Source: Streptomyces sp. SAI-135 (GTDB taxonomy: Bacteria > Actinomycetota > Actinomycetes > Streptomycetales > Streptomycetaceae). Taken from it: a stretch of DNA of 64,000 nucleotides. Under the pieces are notes generated by a model, which was not told the origin of the DNA, did not search any database, and saw nothing but the letters and a program-made list of their open reading frames with translations. Each line of letters opens with the position of its first letter. Positions within the stretch are counted from its first letter, which is position 1. Below, one piece after another: positions 12,034-20,457 of the stretch. The translations under genes and the position numbers were made by a program. Location: assembly GCF_029893805.1 (NCBI RefSeq), contig NZ_JARXYP010000002.1, positions 620,001 through 684,000 on the forward strand, read 5' to 3'.

Positions 12034-12390
12034 CGGATTCTCCTTCGGTACGAAGCCGGCCCGTGGTGGGGGCCGTGGAGGAGACGGAGCGGCGGGGTAC
12101 GCCGGTCCGGAGCGCTGCACGGCATGCGGGTTGAAGGAGGTTGGGGGTGGCGGGGGGTGGGGGTGGTGGACACGTGGCTGGAAGTGCGGCCGCCCCTCGT
12201 GATGAAGCTGTGGGGAGGCTGTGAACACCGGGAGAAGAGTGGCATCGTGAAGATGGTCTTGTCATGAGTGCATCAAGACAACGGCTTGAATTGACCAGGC
12301 CAGTCGGGCCAAACCGGCACACACAGTGCCGGTTTTCGGCCTGAGCCCCGCATCGTTGTGCGCCCTCATAGGGGGGAGCCCACCTCCCGG
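12034..12390. other. 357-bp intergenic region: protease leader, G-rich run, terminator
   Basis: No gene is supported here. Nearest the protease start lies its ribosome site. At 12137-12169 the plus strand is an unusually G-rich run with tracts of five, six and five G, so the protease leader RNA would be C-rich there. Around 12251-12275 an imperfect dyad (TTGTCATG / CATCAAGACAA) may be part of the protease control region. A clear hairpin terminator for the Nudix gene sits at 12311-12335. Confidence 0.5.
12311..12335 (-). terminator. Terminator after Nudix gene
   Basis: AAACCGGCAC and GTGCCGGTTT form a perfect 10-bp stem around ACACA, with A/T ends on both sides as in a bidirectional rho-independent terminator. 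It lies 56 bases past the Nudix stop codon on the minus strand. Confidence 0.6.
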
Positions 12391-12885
12391 TTACCGGGTG
12401 AGCGGGGCGAGGTAGGCGTCCAGGGGCTGCACATCCCCTGGGAGGCGTTCGCGGAGGTCCCACCAGCGGATGGCCGCGATCTCCTCGGTGGGTTCGAAGA
12501 CGCGGGGCTCCGCGCAGGATCCCGCGTACAGGGCCAGGTTCTCGGCTCGCCGGTCAGGCGCCAGCACGAACCGCGCGTAGCCGATGAACCTCAACGGTTC
12601 GTCAGGCTGCTGCCCGCTCTCCTCCAGCAGCTCGCGTGCAGCGGCCTGGCGAGGGGATTCGCCCTCTTCGATGCTCCCCCCTGGCAGCTCCCAGGTCCGG
12701 CGGTACCGGTCGAAGACCATGAGGACCCGGCCGGCTCGCCACAGGGCCACCAACGCCGCCGGCAGCGGGGCGTCCTGCGGCGGCGCTGTCTCGCGGCCCC
12801 GCGTGAGCGAGATCAAGGAGTTGCCACGGCCGTCGGTCACGAGCGGTTCCTTCGCGGGGTGGGCCACGGTCGGATGCCTCTCCAT
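12391..12885 (-). CDS. Nudix hydrolase
   Basis: 164 residues. The complete Nudix box lies at about 70-92 (GSIEEGESPRQAAARELLEE), supplying the Mg-binding glutamates of REXXEE. The protein should hydrolyse a nucleoside diphosphate linked to some group; the substrate cannot be told from sequence. WELPGG before the box and a C-terminal WWDLRERLPGD region are usual for small ADP-ribose/oxidised-nucleotide type Nudix proteins. It stands alone on the minus strand, upstream of the M4 protease and separated from it by a terminator. Confidence 0.9.
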   Translation of the reverse strand: MERHPTVAHPAKEPLVTDGRGNSLISLTRGRETAPPQDAPLPAALVALWRAGRVLMVFDRYRRTWELPGGSIEEGESPRQAAARELLEESGQQPDEPLRFIGYARFVLAPDRRAENLALYAGSCAEPRVFEPTEEIAAIRWWDLRERLPGDVQPLDAYLAPLTR

Positions 12886-12968
12886 CCGCCGAGCCTCTTA
12901 CGCCATGGCCCTCCCCCGGACACCTGTTGCGAGCGCGCGTGCGCGCGTGCGGGCGTGCCGGGAGTCGG

Positions 12969-13478
12969 TCAGTGGTCGGCGCAGCACGGTGTCGGGTCCG
13001 GCACCTCGAAGGGGACGAGGGTGCCGCCGGCCGCGGGCATGGCGGTCAGCACGAGTGCGCCGTCCTGCCACTGGGGCCGGACGTGATCCCTCGTGACCAT
13101 CGATGTCCGCGGGTCGGGGCGACCGGGTGCCCCGAGGACCGTCACCCGGTCGATCGCGGAGCGGTCGAGCAGCTCCGCGATCGTCAGTGTGCCGGTGAGG
13201 GACGCGACGCCGGGATAGATCACGGCCCGGCCGACCGCGTCCGGCAGGCCCTCGGACACCTCGTGCCCTCGGGCCGTCAGCCGCTCCCGGGCGGTACGCG
13301 GGAGCGGCGACGGCAGGGTGAGGGACACGGCCACCCGCGGCCGGTCCCCGCGCACGAGATGCGTACAGCCCAACGCACCCTCCGGCACGGAGAGTTCGGC
13401 CGCGAGCGAGTGGAGCAGGTGATCGGCCGCGCGCAGGTCGCGGATCCCCGCGTCCACGGTGAGGACGTACGGCGTCAC
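12969..13478 (-). CDS. Hypothetical protein coupled to PHP hydrolase
   Basis: 169 residues. The start is the GTG at 13478, which overlaps the stop of the PHP-domain hydrolase gene (GTGA), so the two are translationally coupled. I do not recognise a family. The product is soluble, alternates short hydrophobic strands and has a Cys-Cys-x-x-His end (PTPCCADH) that could bind metal. A mid-protein segment, GRAVIYPGVASLTGTLTI, is hydrophobic but too polar for a membrane helix. No signal peptide is seen, unlike its exported partner. It may assist the partner hydrolase or simply ride in its operon. Confidence 0.7.
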   Translation of the reverse strand: MTPYVLTVDAGIRDLRAADHLLHSLAAELSVPEGALGCTHLVRGDRPRVAVSLTLPSPLPRTARERLTARGHEVSEGLPDAVGRAVIYPGVASLTGTLTIAELLDRSAIDRVTVLGAPGRPDPRTSMVTRDHVRPQWQDGALVLTAMPAAGGTLVPFEVPDPTPCCADH

Positions 13479-15184
13479 GAGGGCAGGACCCACACCGGGT
13501 TGGAGTAGAACCACAGGTCGCGCCACGGGTCGGCGTCACCGAGGACGTCGATGGCCGGGCCCGCCGGATCGACCGCCGCGCCCATCGGGCCGACCCCGGA
13601 CCGGTTGCCGTCGGTGCCGCGCAGACGGACGTACAACGGCCGGTCCACCCGGCCGAGTTCGTACCTCAGGCGGACCGTGCCCGCCGTCTTGCCGATGTCG
13701 TACGACTTCACGACCGCGGCGGTCGGAGCGGTGAACGTGTCCCGGTCGGAGACCGGACCGGTGACATCGCCCCGGATGACGTCCACGCGGGCCAACTTGG
13801 GCGTGAAGCCCGCCCAGTTGGGACCGCCGGCGAGGGCGACGTCGACGCCGAGCGTGACGGCCGCGCCCTTCTTGACGCGCAGCGCGCCGCCGAGCGTGGC
13901 CCAGCGGCCGCCCCCCGAGACCCGTACGTCGAGGCCGCTGATCAGCTGACCGTGGTCGACCCACACGCGGCCGGCGCGGATGCCGTCCATCACGGCGGCG
14001 TACGAGAAGCCGTCCGCCCCGACGTGCGTGCGGCTGTACTGGCCGGGCCAGTAGTCGCCCTGGGTGATGTCGATCCGGCCGCCGTAGACCGGGTCCTGGT
14101 AGCGGCCGTCGGTGTCGAAGTCGCCGGGGCCGCGCACCGCGGTGTCCGCGTACACCTGGTGGGAGTCGGAGTTGGCGGTGATCCACCAGGGCTTGCCCTC
14201 GGCGAGGAGGCTGTCCCACAGTCCGCCGACGGTGGCGGTCATCCAGTCGAAGCCGCCCCAGGTGCGGTAGCTCTCCGGCGGGTAGCCGACGAAGGAGTTG
14301 GCGCCGGGGTTGTTGTCGTAGATGCCGCGGGCGCGGGCCATGCCGAGCGGGGCGGGCAGGCCGGCGGCCTGGTGGCCCGGCGCGCCCTCGAAGCCGACCG
14401 CGATCCGGTGGCCGGGGTCGGTCGCGTCACGCCAGGCGCGGATCTCGTGCGGGGAGTCGACACCGCGCCGCGCCGGGTGGTTGGCGAGCATCAGCGCGTC
14501 CTTGACCTTGCGGCGGCGCACCTGCTCGCCGAGGAAGGCGAGCCCGGCGACGGCGAGGGCCTCGTTGGCGGGCGTCGAGTCGGAGGCGCCCTTCACACTG
14601 CCGTCGTAGTCGGTCTCGAACTGCTTGAGGACCGACACCTCGTTCTTGCCGGGGTGCACGAAGACGGTGCCGTGCTCGGCGCCCGGGATGTTCCACTCCA
14701 GCCCCTGGAAGACGAGGGTGTCCTCGTAAGCGTCCCGGGCCGCCCTGATGTCCGGGTTGACCTTGTCCACGCCGATCCTGGCATGCGTGGCGCTGCCGTG
14801 GTCGGTGATGACCAGCCAGTCCATGCCGTGCCGGGCGCCCTGCCTGACCTGGTCGACGACGCGGTACTTCCCGTCGCTGCTGTACTGCGTGTGGATGTGG
14901 TGGTCACCGGCCAGCCAGAGGTATCCGCCCGTGCGGCGGCCGTTGGTGGCGGCCTGGGCAGGGGCGGCTGCCACCGGGCCGAGGACGCTCCCGGCGGTCA
15001 GCCCCGCGCCGAGGAGTCCGGCGCGCCGCAGCAGCGAGCGCCGTGACTGCTGTTCGGGGGTGAGGGCCTCGTCGGGGACGGAGGTGTCGAAGGCGGCGGG
15101 CAGCGGGGCGGTGGGTGCGTGCCCGTGGTCGCGGTCATGGCCGTGCTCGTGGTCGTGTCTGTGGTGGTGATGCCCGTGCCCCAT
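13475..15184 (-). CDS. Tat-exported PHP-domain (CehA/McbA-like) metallohydrolase
   Basis: 569 residues, ATG at 15184 behind GGGAGG. The first 22 residues are mostly His, Asp and Gly (MGHGHHHHRHDHEHGHDRDH), ahead of a twin-arginine signal SRRSLLRRAGLLGAG near 46-60. The PHP fold follows with metal ligands in GDHHIHTQYSSDG, ITDHGSATH, a buried ANHPARR and NSDSHQVY. Relatives (CehA, McbA) hydrolyse carbamate or phosphoester bonds; the natural substrate here is unknown. Such His-rich leaders may load or buffer metal before export in folded form by Tat. It heads a two-gene operon. Confidence 0.88.
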   Translation of the reverse strand: MGHGHHHHRHDHEHGHDRDHGHAPTAPLPAAFDTSVPDEALTPEQQSRRSLLRRAGLLGAGLTAGSVLGPVAAAPAQAATNGRRTGGYLWLAGDHHIHTQYSSDGKYRVVDQVRQGARHGMDWLVITDHGSATHARIGVDKVNPDIRAARDAYEDTLVFQGLEWNIPGAEHGTVFVHPGKNEVSVLKQFETDYDGSVKGASDSTPANEALAVAGLAFLGEQVRRRKVKDALMLANHPARRGVDSPHEIRAWRDATDPGHRIAVGFEGAPGHQAAGLPAPLGMARARGIYDNNPGANSFVGYPPESYRTWGGFDWMTATVGGLWDSLLAEGKPWWITANSDSHQVYADTAVRGPGDFDTDGRYQDPVYGGRIDITQGDYWPGQYSRTHVGADGFSYAAVMDGIRAGRVWVDHGQLISGLDVRVSGGGRWATLGGALRVKKGAAVTLGVDVALAGGPNWAGFTPKLARVDVIRGDVTGPVSDRDTFTAPTAAVVKSYDIGKTAGTVRLRYELGRVDRPLYVRLRGTDGNRSGVGPMGAAVDPAGPAIDVLGDADPWRDLWFYSNPVWVLPS

Positions 15185-15543
15185 GAACGCCTCCCGGATA
15201 CCGCTGCCTTCTGCGGCACCTCTGCGCCGCCTGTGGAGGATCGAGGCGGGACATGAACTGCGAACGACCTGAAGGTGATCAGCGCCCGACCCGGGCACGG
15301 CACCTCACCCTGCGGGCGGCGCCAGACCGTCCCCCGGGCCGGGCAACTTCGGCTGGAAACCGGATTCTGACGTCCCTTCATTTATGGCAGGTACATGGCG
15401 GACAGGGTGGGCAGGGCATACCATCGCAACGCCCCGGAGGGGCGGTCGACGGTGCGTCCGGCCCCCACCGGACAACCCGAGCCGCTCCTTCGCGTACCCG
15501 GCCCCGCCGGGGCCGGATTCCCCCCACGGATGAAGGAGCAGCA
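15185..15543. other. 359-bp divergent intergenic region
   Basis: It separates the PHP hydrolase and snapalysin genes, which point away from each other. I see no gene. Partial repeats of a GGCAGG/GGGCAG-like word occur at 15384-15425, near where a LysR-type activator would bind in snapalysin promoters, but no lysR gene is adjacent and I cannot define a site. Confidence 0.35.
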
Positions 15544-16131
15544 ATGCCCCTCGGCACTTGGCTCAAGGCAGGCACTTCCGCCACGGCGCTCGTCCTCGCC
15601 ACGGCGGGCGCCGCGATCGCCGCCCCCACTCCCGCTCCCGCCGGTGAATCGTCCGCCGCGCAGGCGGCAGCGGTGACCCTTCGCTACGACGACAGCCGCG
15701 CCGCAGGCTGGGAATCCGCGATCTCGGCCGGAGTCGCCTCCTGGAACGCGAGCGTGAGCAACGTCCATCTGGTGGAAGCGGCGCCCGGCACCTCGGCCGA
15801 GATCGTGATCGTCGCCACCACGGGCTGGCCGCAGGCCACGCTCGGTCCCGTTCGTCCGGGCCGCCAGGTCCGCGTCGAACTCGGCAGCCAGGCCGTGGAC
15901 CAGGGCTACAACAAGACCCGGATCGCCGCCCACGAGCTGGGGCACAGCCTCGGCCTGCCGGACACCAAGCCCGGCCCCTGCTCCCAGCTGATGTCGGGGT
16001 CGAGCGCCGGCACAGCCTGCACCAACGCCACACCGAACGCCACCGAGCGCTCCCGCGTACAGTCCGCCTACGCCAGCGCGATCGCCGCGCTCGCACCCGC
16101 GGACGGCCGGACACTCATCGACGCGCCCTGA
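15544..16131 (+). CDS. snpA: Snapalysin (small neutral protease, M7)
   Basis: 195 residues, ATG behind AAGGAG. A signal peptide spans about 1-28 (cut near IAAPTPAP). The mature enzyme carries HELGHSLGLPD, where His130, Glu131, His134 and Asp140 match the M7 zinc site that uses Asp as the third ligand, a trait of snapalysins. Two cysteines (PGPCSQL, GTACTN) are placed for a disulfide. Snapalysin is a secreted milk-hydrolysing protease of Streptomyces, usually beside a divergent LysR activator; here a PHP hydrolase gene occupies that place, so the usual regulator is missing. A terminator follows. Confidence 0.93.
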   Translation: MPLGTWLKAGTSATALVLATAGAAIAAPTPAPAGESSAAQAAAVTLRYDDSRAAGWESAISAGVASWNASVSNVHLVEAAPGTSAEIVIVATTGWPQATLGPVRPGRQVRVELGSQAVDQGYNKTRIAAHELGHSLGLPDTKPGPCSQLMSGSSAGTACTNATPNATERSRVQSAYASAIAALAPADGRTLIDAP

Positions 16132-16154
16132 CCGGACGGCCACCGAGCGGACGT

Positions 16155-16189
16155 GCGTCCCGGGGCTCTCGACGAGATCCCCGGGACGC
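16155..16189. terminator. Bidirectional terminator, snpA / DAO oxidoreductase
   Basis: GCGTCCCGGGG and its complement pair over 11 bp with a 13-nt loop, between two convergent gene ends. Confidence 0.65.
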
Positions 16190-16227
16190 GGTGAACAGCC
16201 CGTGGCCGACGGCGCCCGGCCTCCACG

Positions 16228-17349
16228 TCACGAAGGGAACCGTTCTGGGCGGAAGTCCGCCAGCATCGCGTCACTCTTCCCTGTGACGATCTCCGTGGCG
16301 AGCAGCCGGCCGATGAGCGGGCCGAGCGTGATGCCGCTGTGGGAGACGGCCTCGTAGTAGCCGGGTACCGTCGGCACCGCTCCCACCGAGGGGAATCCGT
16401 CGGCCGGGATGGGCCGGTGCGCTGTCCGTGCCCCTGCGATGCGCGAGTCGCCGAGTGCGGGAACGACGTTCCGCGCCGTTTCCCGGAGCATCCGCGCGAG
16501 TTCGGAAACGTCTTCGCCTGTGTCGATGAGTGCGTCGATGTCGCGGCTGTGCAGGACCACCGAGGCGCCCCCGTCAGGGCGGATCTCGATACCGGGCGCG
16601 TGCATGACCCGGCCGATCGGGACCCGAGCACAGTCGATCCGGGTCACGACGCCGGGTTCCCGGCGCATCGGCAGCTGCCGTGCGACCAGCGCGGCGACGT
16701 TCGCGGCACTGGGGCCCGCCGCGTTCACGACGACATCGACGTCAAGCCGTGTCCCGTCGGACAGGGCGACCGTCCGGACGCCCCCGTCGGCACCGGTCCC
16801 GATGTCACGGACCGCGTTGCCCGACCGGAGCGCGGCGCCGGCTGCCACGGCCTGGCCGACCAGGCGGTCCACCAGGTGACGCCCGTGCACCCAGGCTTCG
16901 TCCGGGTAGAACACGACCGGCGCCTCGCCGGGCACCGCGAGAGCAGGTTCTAGGCGGCGCGCCTCGGCCCCCGTCAACACTTCGACGCGGTAGTCCCAAC
17001 GTGCCAGCAGGTCAGCTGTCTCCAACAGCCGCATCTCGCTCGCGGGATCGTCCACCCAGCGCAGGTGGCCGCTGGGATGCCACCAGGGGTCCGGCCCGAT
17101 GGCCGTGGCGAGTTCACGGTGGGCCGCCAAACCCGCGACGTTCAGCGTGAAGTAGGTCCTGCGCACTGTCTTGTTGCTGGCATTGACCCACGCGAAGGAC
17201 CAGTTGGTGACGCCCTCACCCGGCCGTGCCGCGTCGATGAGAACCACTTCGGCGCCCAGCCGGGACAGGTGCCATCCCACACTGGCCCCGAGAACACCGA
17301 CGCCGATGACGGCAACGCGCCCAGGCCGCTTGCCGGATCCGATCCTCAC
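16228..17349 (-). CDS. FAD-dependent oxidoreductase, DAO family
   Basis: 373 residues if it starts at the GTG with GGAAGGGGG upstream; an ATG seven codons earlier is the alternative. The FAD dinucleotide-binding motif is VAVIGVGVLGASVGWHL with an acidic strand end VVLIDA. A second conserved block near the C-terminus (GITLGPLIGRLLATEI) contacts the flavin in glycine/sarcosine/D-amino-acid oxidases. It should oxidise an amine or amino acid substrate using O2 or another acceptor; the exact substrate is not evident. It is a monocistron divergent from the chitinase operon. Confidence 0.88.
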   Translation of the reverse strand: MRIGSGKRPGRVAVIGVGVLGASVGWHLSRLGAEVVLIDAARPGEGVTNWSFAWVNASNKTVRRTYFTLNVAGLAAHRELATAIGPDPWWHPSGHLRWVDDPASEMRLLETADLLARWDYRVEVLTGAEARRLEPALAVPGEAPVVFYPDEAWVHGRHLVDRLVGQAVAAGAALRSGNAVRDIGTGADGGVRTVALSDGTRLDVDVVVNAAGPSAANVAALVARQLPMRREPGVVTRIDCARVPIGRVMHAPGIEIRPDGGASVVLHSRDIDALIDTGEDVSELARMLRETARNVVPALGDSRIAGARTAHRPIPADGFPSVGAVPTVPGYYEAVSHSGITLGPLIGRLLATEIVTGKSDAMLADFRPERFPS

Positions 17350-17538
17350 GAACGCCCCCTTCCAGTTCACCGGCGAACACCCGGCACGTCCTCTGCAACC
17401 GCGCCTCCCAGTCTCCAGACGCCCACGGACATGGGGAAGCCGCCGTGCTGAGCGGAATCGGGCGGACGCAGGCCGGATGACGCTGCCTACAACTTCTCAA
17501 CTCAGCGACGCGGTCGCGTACTTCTCCGGTCACACCCC

Positions 17539-17567
17539 TTGACGGCTTTGGTATAGACCTTTAAGTT
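17539..17567 (+). promoter_or_regulatory. Chitinase promoter with DasR-type (dre) site
   Basis: TTGACG at 17539-17544 and TAAGTT at 17562-17567 are 17 bp apart, a good sigma-70-like pair. The spacer holds TGGTATAGACCT (17549-17560), which matches ten of twelve positions of the DasR-responsive element TGGTCTAGACCA found in Streptomyces chitin genes. This predicts repression by DasR, relieved by glucosamine-6-phosphate. The rest of 17350-17690 (341 bp) holds no gene; an alternating ATGCATGCAT-like stretch lies near 17588-17615. Confidence 0.65.
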
Positions 17568-17690
17568 CACCAGCCAGCAGAGCTTTCATGCATGCATCCC
17601 TTGCATACATACGTGAACATCCATGTGCACGTCTCACCGCCCTCCACAGGCGGCGTCCACCCCCCACCCTTGGACGAAAGGCCCCTCGCC

Positions 17691-19064
17691 ATGCAACGCC
17701 TGGCCCTGCGCTGCGCTCTCGCCCTCTCACTCGGCCTCACCGCCGTAGGCACACTCGCCGCCCCCTCCGCCTCGGCCGCCACCGGCACGATCACCGGCCT
17801 GGCCGGCAAGTGCCTCGACGTGGCCGGCGCGAGCACGGCCGACGGTACGGCCGTACAGATCTACGACTGCAACGGCACCGCCGCCCAGCAGTGGACGGTC
17901 GGTTCCGACGGCACCATCCGGGCGCTCGGCAAGTGCCTTGACATCACCGGCAGTTCGACGGCCAACGGCGCTCAGCTCCAGCTCTGGACCTGTAGTGGCG
18001 GCGCCAACCAGAAGTGGACGGTCAGCGCCGCACGCGACATCGTCAACCCGGCCGCCGACAAGTGCCTGGACGTGACCGGCAATTCCTCCGTCAACGGCAC
18101 TCGCACCCAGATCTGGACCTGCACGGGAGCCGCCAACCAGAAGTGGAACGCGCCCGCCCCGGACGGCGGCACGACCCCGCCGGACTCCGCTCCGATGGCC
18201 GTGGCACCGTACCTCTACAACGGCTGGGGCAATCCGCCCAGCCCTACGACTGTCATGAACGCGACGGGCGTGAAGTGGTTCACGCTGGCGTTCGTCCTGA
18301 GCAACGGCTACTGCAACCCGCAGTGGGACGGCGGTCGGTCGCTGACAGGCGGAGTCGACCAGCAGACGATCACCACCGTGCGCGCGAACGGCGGTGACGT
18401 CGTCCCGTCCTTCGGCGGCTACAGCGGCAACAAGCTGGAGAGTTCCTGCTCCAGCGCCGGCGAGCTGGCGGCGGCGTACCAGAAGGTCATCAACGCCTAC
18501 TCGCTGAAGGCGATCGACATCGACCTGGAGGCCGACGCGTACAGCAACGGCACCGTGCAGCAGCGGACCGTGGACGCGCTCAAGACCGTCAAGGCCAACA
18601 ACCCCGGCATCAAGGTGTACGTCACCATCGGCACCGGGCAGAGCGGCCCCGACACGAGTCTGATCAACCGGGCCGCGTCCTCCGGGCTGACCGTGGACGC
18701 CTGGACGATCATGCCGTTCGACTTCGGTGGCGCGGGCCAGAACATGGGCACGCTCACCCAGCGGGCGGCCGAGGGACTGAAGACCGCGCTGAGGAACGCG
18801 TACGGCTACAGCGACGACACGGCCTACCGCCGCATGGGCATCTCGTCGATGAACGGCATCACCGACGACCACGAGACCGTCACCACCGCCGACTTCCAGA
18901 CCATCCTCGGCTACGCGCAGGCCCATCACCTGGCACGGCTGACGTTCTGGTCCGCGAACCGTGACCGCCCTTGCCCCGGCGCCTACCCGAATGACGACAC
19001 CTGCTCGGGCGTGAGCCAGAGCAACTGGCAGTTCACCAGCATCTTCGCCCGGTACACCGGCTGA
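17691..19064 (+). CDS. Secreted GH18 chitinase with ricin-type lectin domain
   Basis: 457 residues. A signal peptide spans about 1-30 (SASAATG). A beta-trefoil CBM13/ricin domain follows at about 31-160 with three copies of KCLDV/I...QIW/WTC...QKW. The GH18 barrel then runs to the end: SFGGYSG-type strand and AIDIDLEAD, where Glu280 of DxDxE is the acid catalyst. It should cut chitin or chitooligosaccharides outside the cell. The promoter carries a dre-like site. The next gene, also secreted and ricin-tailed, starts 43 bp downstream, so the two probably share a transcript. Confidence 0.93.
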   Translation: MQRLALRCALALSLGLTAVGTLAAPSASAATGTITGLAGKCLDVAGASTADGTAVQIYDCNGTAAQQWTVGSDGTIRALGKCLDITGSSTANGAQLQLWTCSGGANQKWTVSAARDIVNPAADKCLDVTGNSSVNGTRTQIWTCTGAANQKWNAPAPDGGTTPPDSAPMAVAPYLYNGWGNPPSPTTVMNATGVKWFTLAFVLSNGYCNPQWDGGRSLTGGVDQQTITTVRANGGDVVPSFGGYSGNKLESSCSSAGELAAAYQKVINAYSLKAIDIDLEADAYSNGTVQQRTVDALKTVKANNPGIKVYVTIGTGQSGPDTSLINRAASSGLTVDAWTIMPFDFGGAGQNMGTLTQRAAEGLKTALRNAYGYSDDTAYRRMGISSMNGITDDHETVTTADFQTILGYAQAHHLARLTFWSANRDRPCPGAYPNDDTCSGVSQSNWQFTSIFARYTG

Positions 19065-19106
19065 CGTACGCGCTGCGCAGACCTCACGGAAGGGACCGAC
19101 CAGAAG

Positions 19107-20405
19107 ATGAGCTCCCTCAGATCCGACTCCACCCGCGCGCTCCTGCGGGTCCTGCTCCTGCTCGCCACAGTGCTGGGCCTCGTGACCGTGCCGCCCGCCG
19201 CACAGGCGAGCACCACCGCGACCCCGTTCAAGGTCCTCGCCCTCTACAGCGGCACCTACGACGCGGCGCACATCGACTTCGACAAGGAGGCGAACGTCTG
19301 GTTCCCGCAGCAGGCGGCTGCCAACGGTTTCACCTACACGGCCAGCACCAACTGGGACCTGCTCGCCAACGGTGGGGTCAACGCCTACCAAGTCGTCCTG
19401 TTCCTCGACGACCTGCCGCAGACGTCCGCCCAACGCTCAGGGTTCGAGGCGTACATGAGGGGCGGGGGCGGCTTCATGGGCTTCCACGTCTCGGCGTTCA
19501 CGACCGACGCGGCCGGCTGGTCCTGGTACCACAACACGTTCCTCGGCTCGGGCAACTTCGCGTCCAACACGTGGGGGCCCACCGCGGTGACCCTGAAGGT
19601 GGAGGACCGCACGAGCCCGGCCACCGTGAACCTGCCGGCCACGTTCACCTCGTCGGTCAGCGAGTGGTACAGCTGGTCCAGGGATCTGCGGCAGAACCCG
19701 GACATCAGGATCCTCGCGTCGATCGACCCCAGCAGCTTCCCGGTCGGCACGGATCCCAACCAGTCCTGGTACAGCGGCTATTACCCGATCCTGTGGACCA
19801 ACACGAAGTACCGGATGCTGTACGCGAACTTCGGTCACAACGCCATGAACTACACGACCAACACACGGCTGTCGTCGACGTTCGCGAGCGCGGCGCAGAA
19901 CCGGTTCCTGCTGGACGGGCTCAAGTGGCTGGGCGGGGGCGGCACCACGACACCTCCCAGCGGCGACGAGATCTCCGAGACCGCCTGGTACACCGTGCAG
20001 AACAGTGGCAACGGCACGTGCGTGGACGCCCGTTCGGCGGCCACCGCGAACGGGACGGCGATCCAGCAGTACGCCTGCAACGGCACGACAGCCCAGCAGT
20101 ACCAGTTCCGGAGCACCGACAGCGGATACCTGCGGATCTCCGCCCGCGCCAACCCCGCGCAGGTGATCGACGTGACCGACCGCTCGACGGCCGACAGTGC
20201 GCCGTTGCAGCTGTGGGCCTACTCCGGCGGCACGAACCAGCAATGGCAGCCGGTGCGCGCGACAAGCGGGCGGTACCACTTCGTCGCGCGGCACAGCGGC
20301 AAGTGTCTGACGGCCGCCGCAGCGGCGACGAACAGCGTCCAGCTCACCCAGCGGACCTGTGACGGTTCGGCGGCGCAGGACTTCCAGCTCACCGCACAGC
20401 CCTGA
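19107..20405 (+). CDS. Secreted ThuA-domain protein with ricin-type lectin domain
   Basis: 432 residues with a signal peptide (cut near AAQAS). The ThuA/class I glutamine amidotransferase-like domain spans about 38-275 and includes FKVLALYSGTYDAAHIDF and GGGFMGFHVSAF, the nucleophile-elbow region where ThuA proteins typically lack the amidotransferase cysteine. A C-terminal CBM13/ricin trefoil (about 290-432) binds sugar. ThuA-like proteins are tied to sugar metabolism and often fused to PQQ-type glucose dehydrogenases; their chemistry is not settled. It follows the chitinase by 43 bp, suggesting a linked role on chitin or cell-wall sugars. Confidence 0.87.
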   Translation: MSSLRSDSTRALLRVLLLLATVLGLVTVPPAAQASTTATPFKVLALYSGTYDAAHIDFDKEANVWFPQQAAANGFTYTASTNWDLLANGGVNAYQVVLFLDDLPQTSAQRSGFEAYMRGGGGFMGFHVSAFTTDAAGWSWYHNTFLGSGNFASNTWGPTAVTLKVEDRTSPATVNLPATFTSSVSEWYSWSRDLRQNPDIRILASIDPSSFPVGTDPNQSWYSGYYPILWTNTKYRMLYANFGHNAMNYTTNTRLSSTFASAAQNRFLLDGLKWLGGGGTTTPPSGDEISETAWYTVQNSGNGTCVDARSAATANGTAIQQYACNGTTAQQYQFRSTDSGYLRISARANPAQVIDVTDRSTADSAPLQLWAYSGGTNQQWQPVRATSGRYHFVARHSGKCLTAAAAATNSVQLTQRTCDGSAAQDFQLTAQP

Positions 20406-20457
20406 GCCACTGCGCGGCCGCACCATGCCGCCTCGGGGCGATCGGCCACGCCCTCGG

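Noticed and set aside
12933..12950. Alternating purine-pyrimidine run (gcgcgcgtgcgcgcgtgc) upstream of the Nudix gene as a functional Z-DNA element.
   Set aside because: Such runs arise easily in this base composition and nothing else marks the site.
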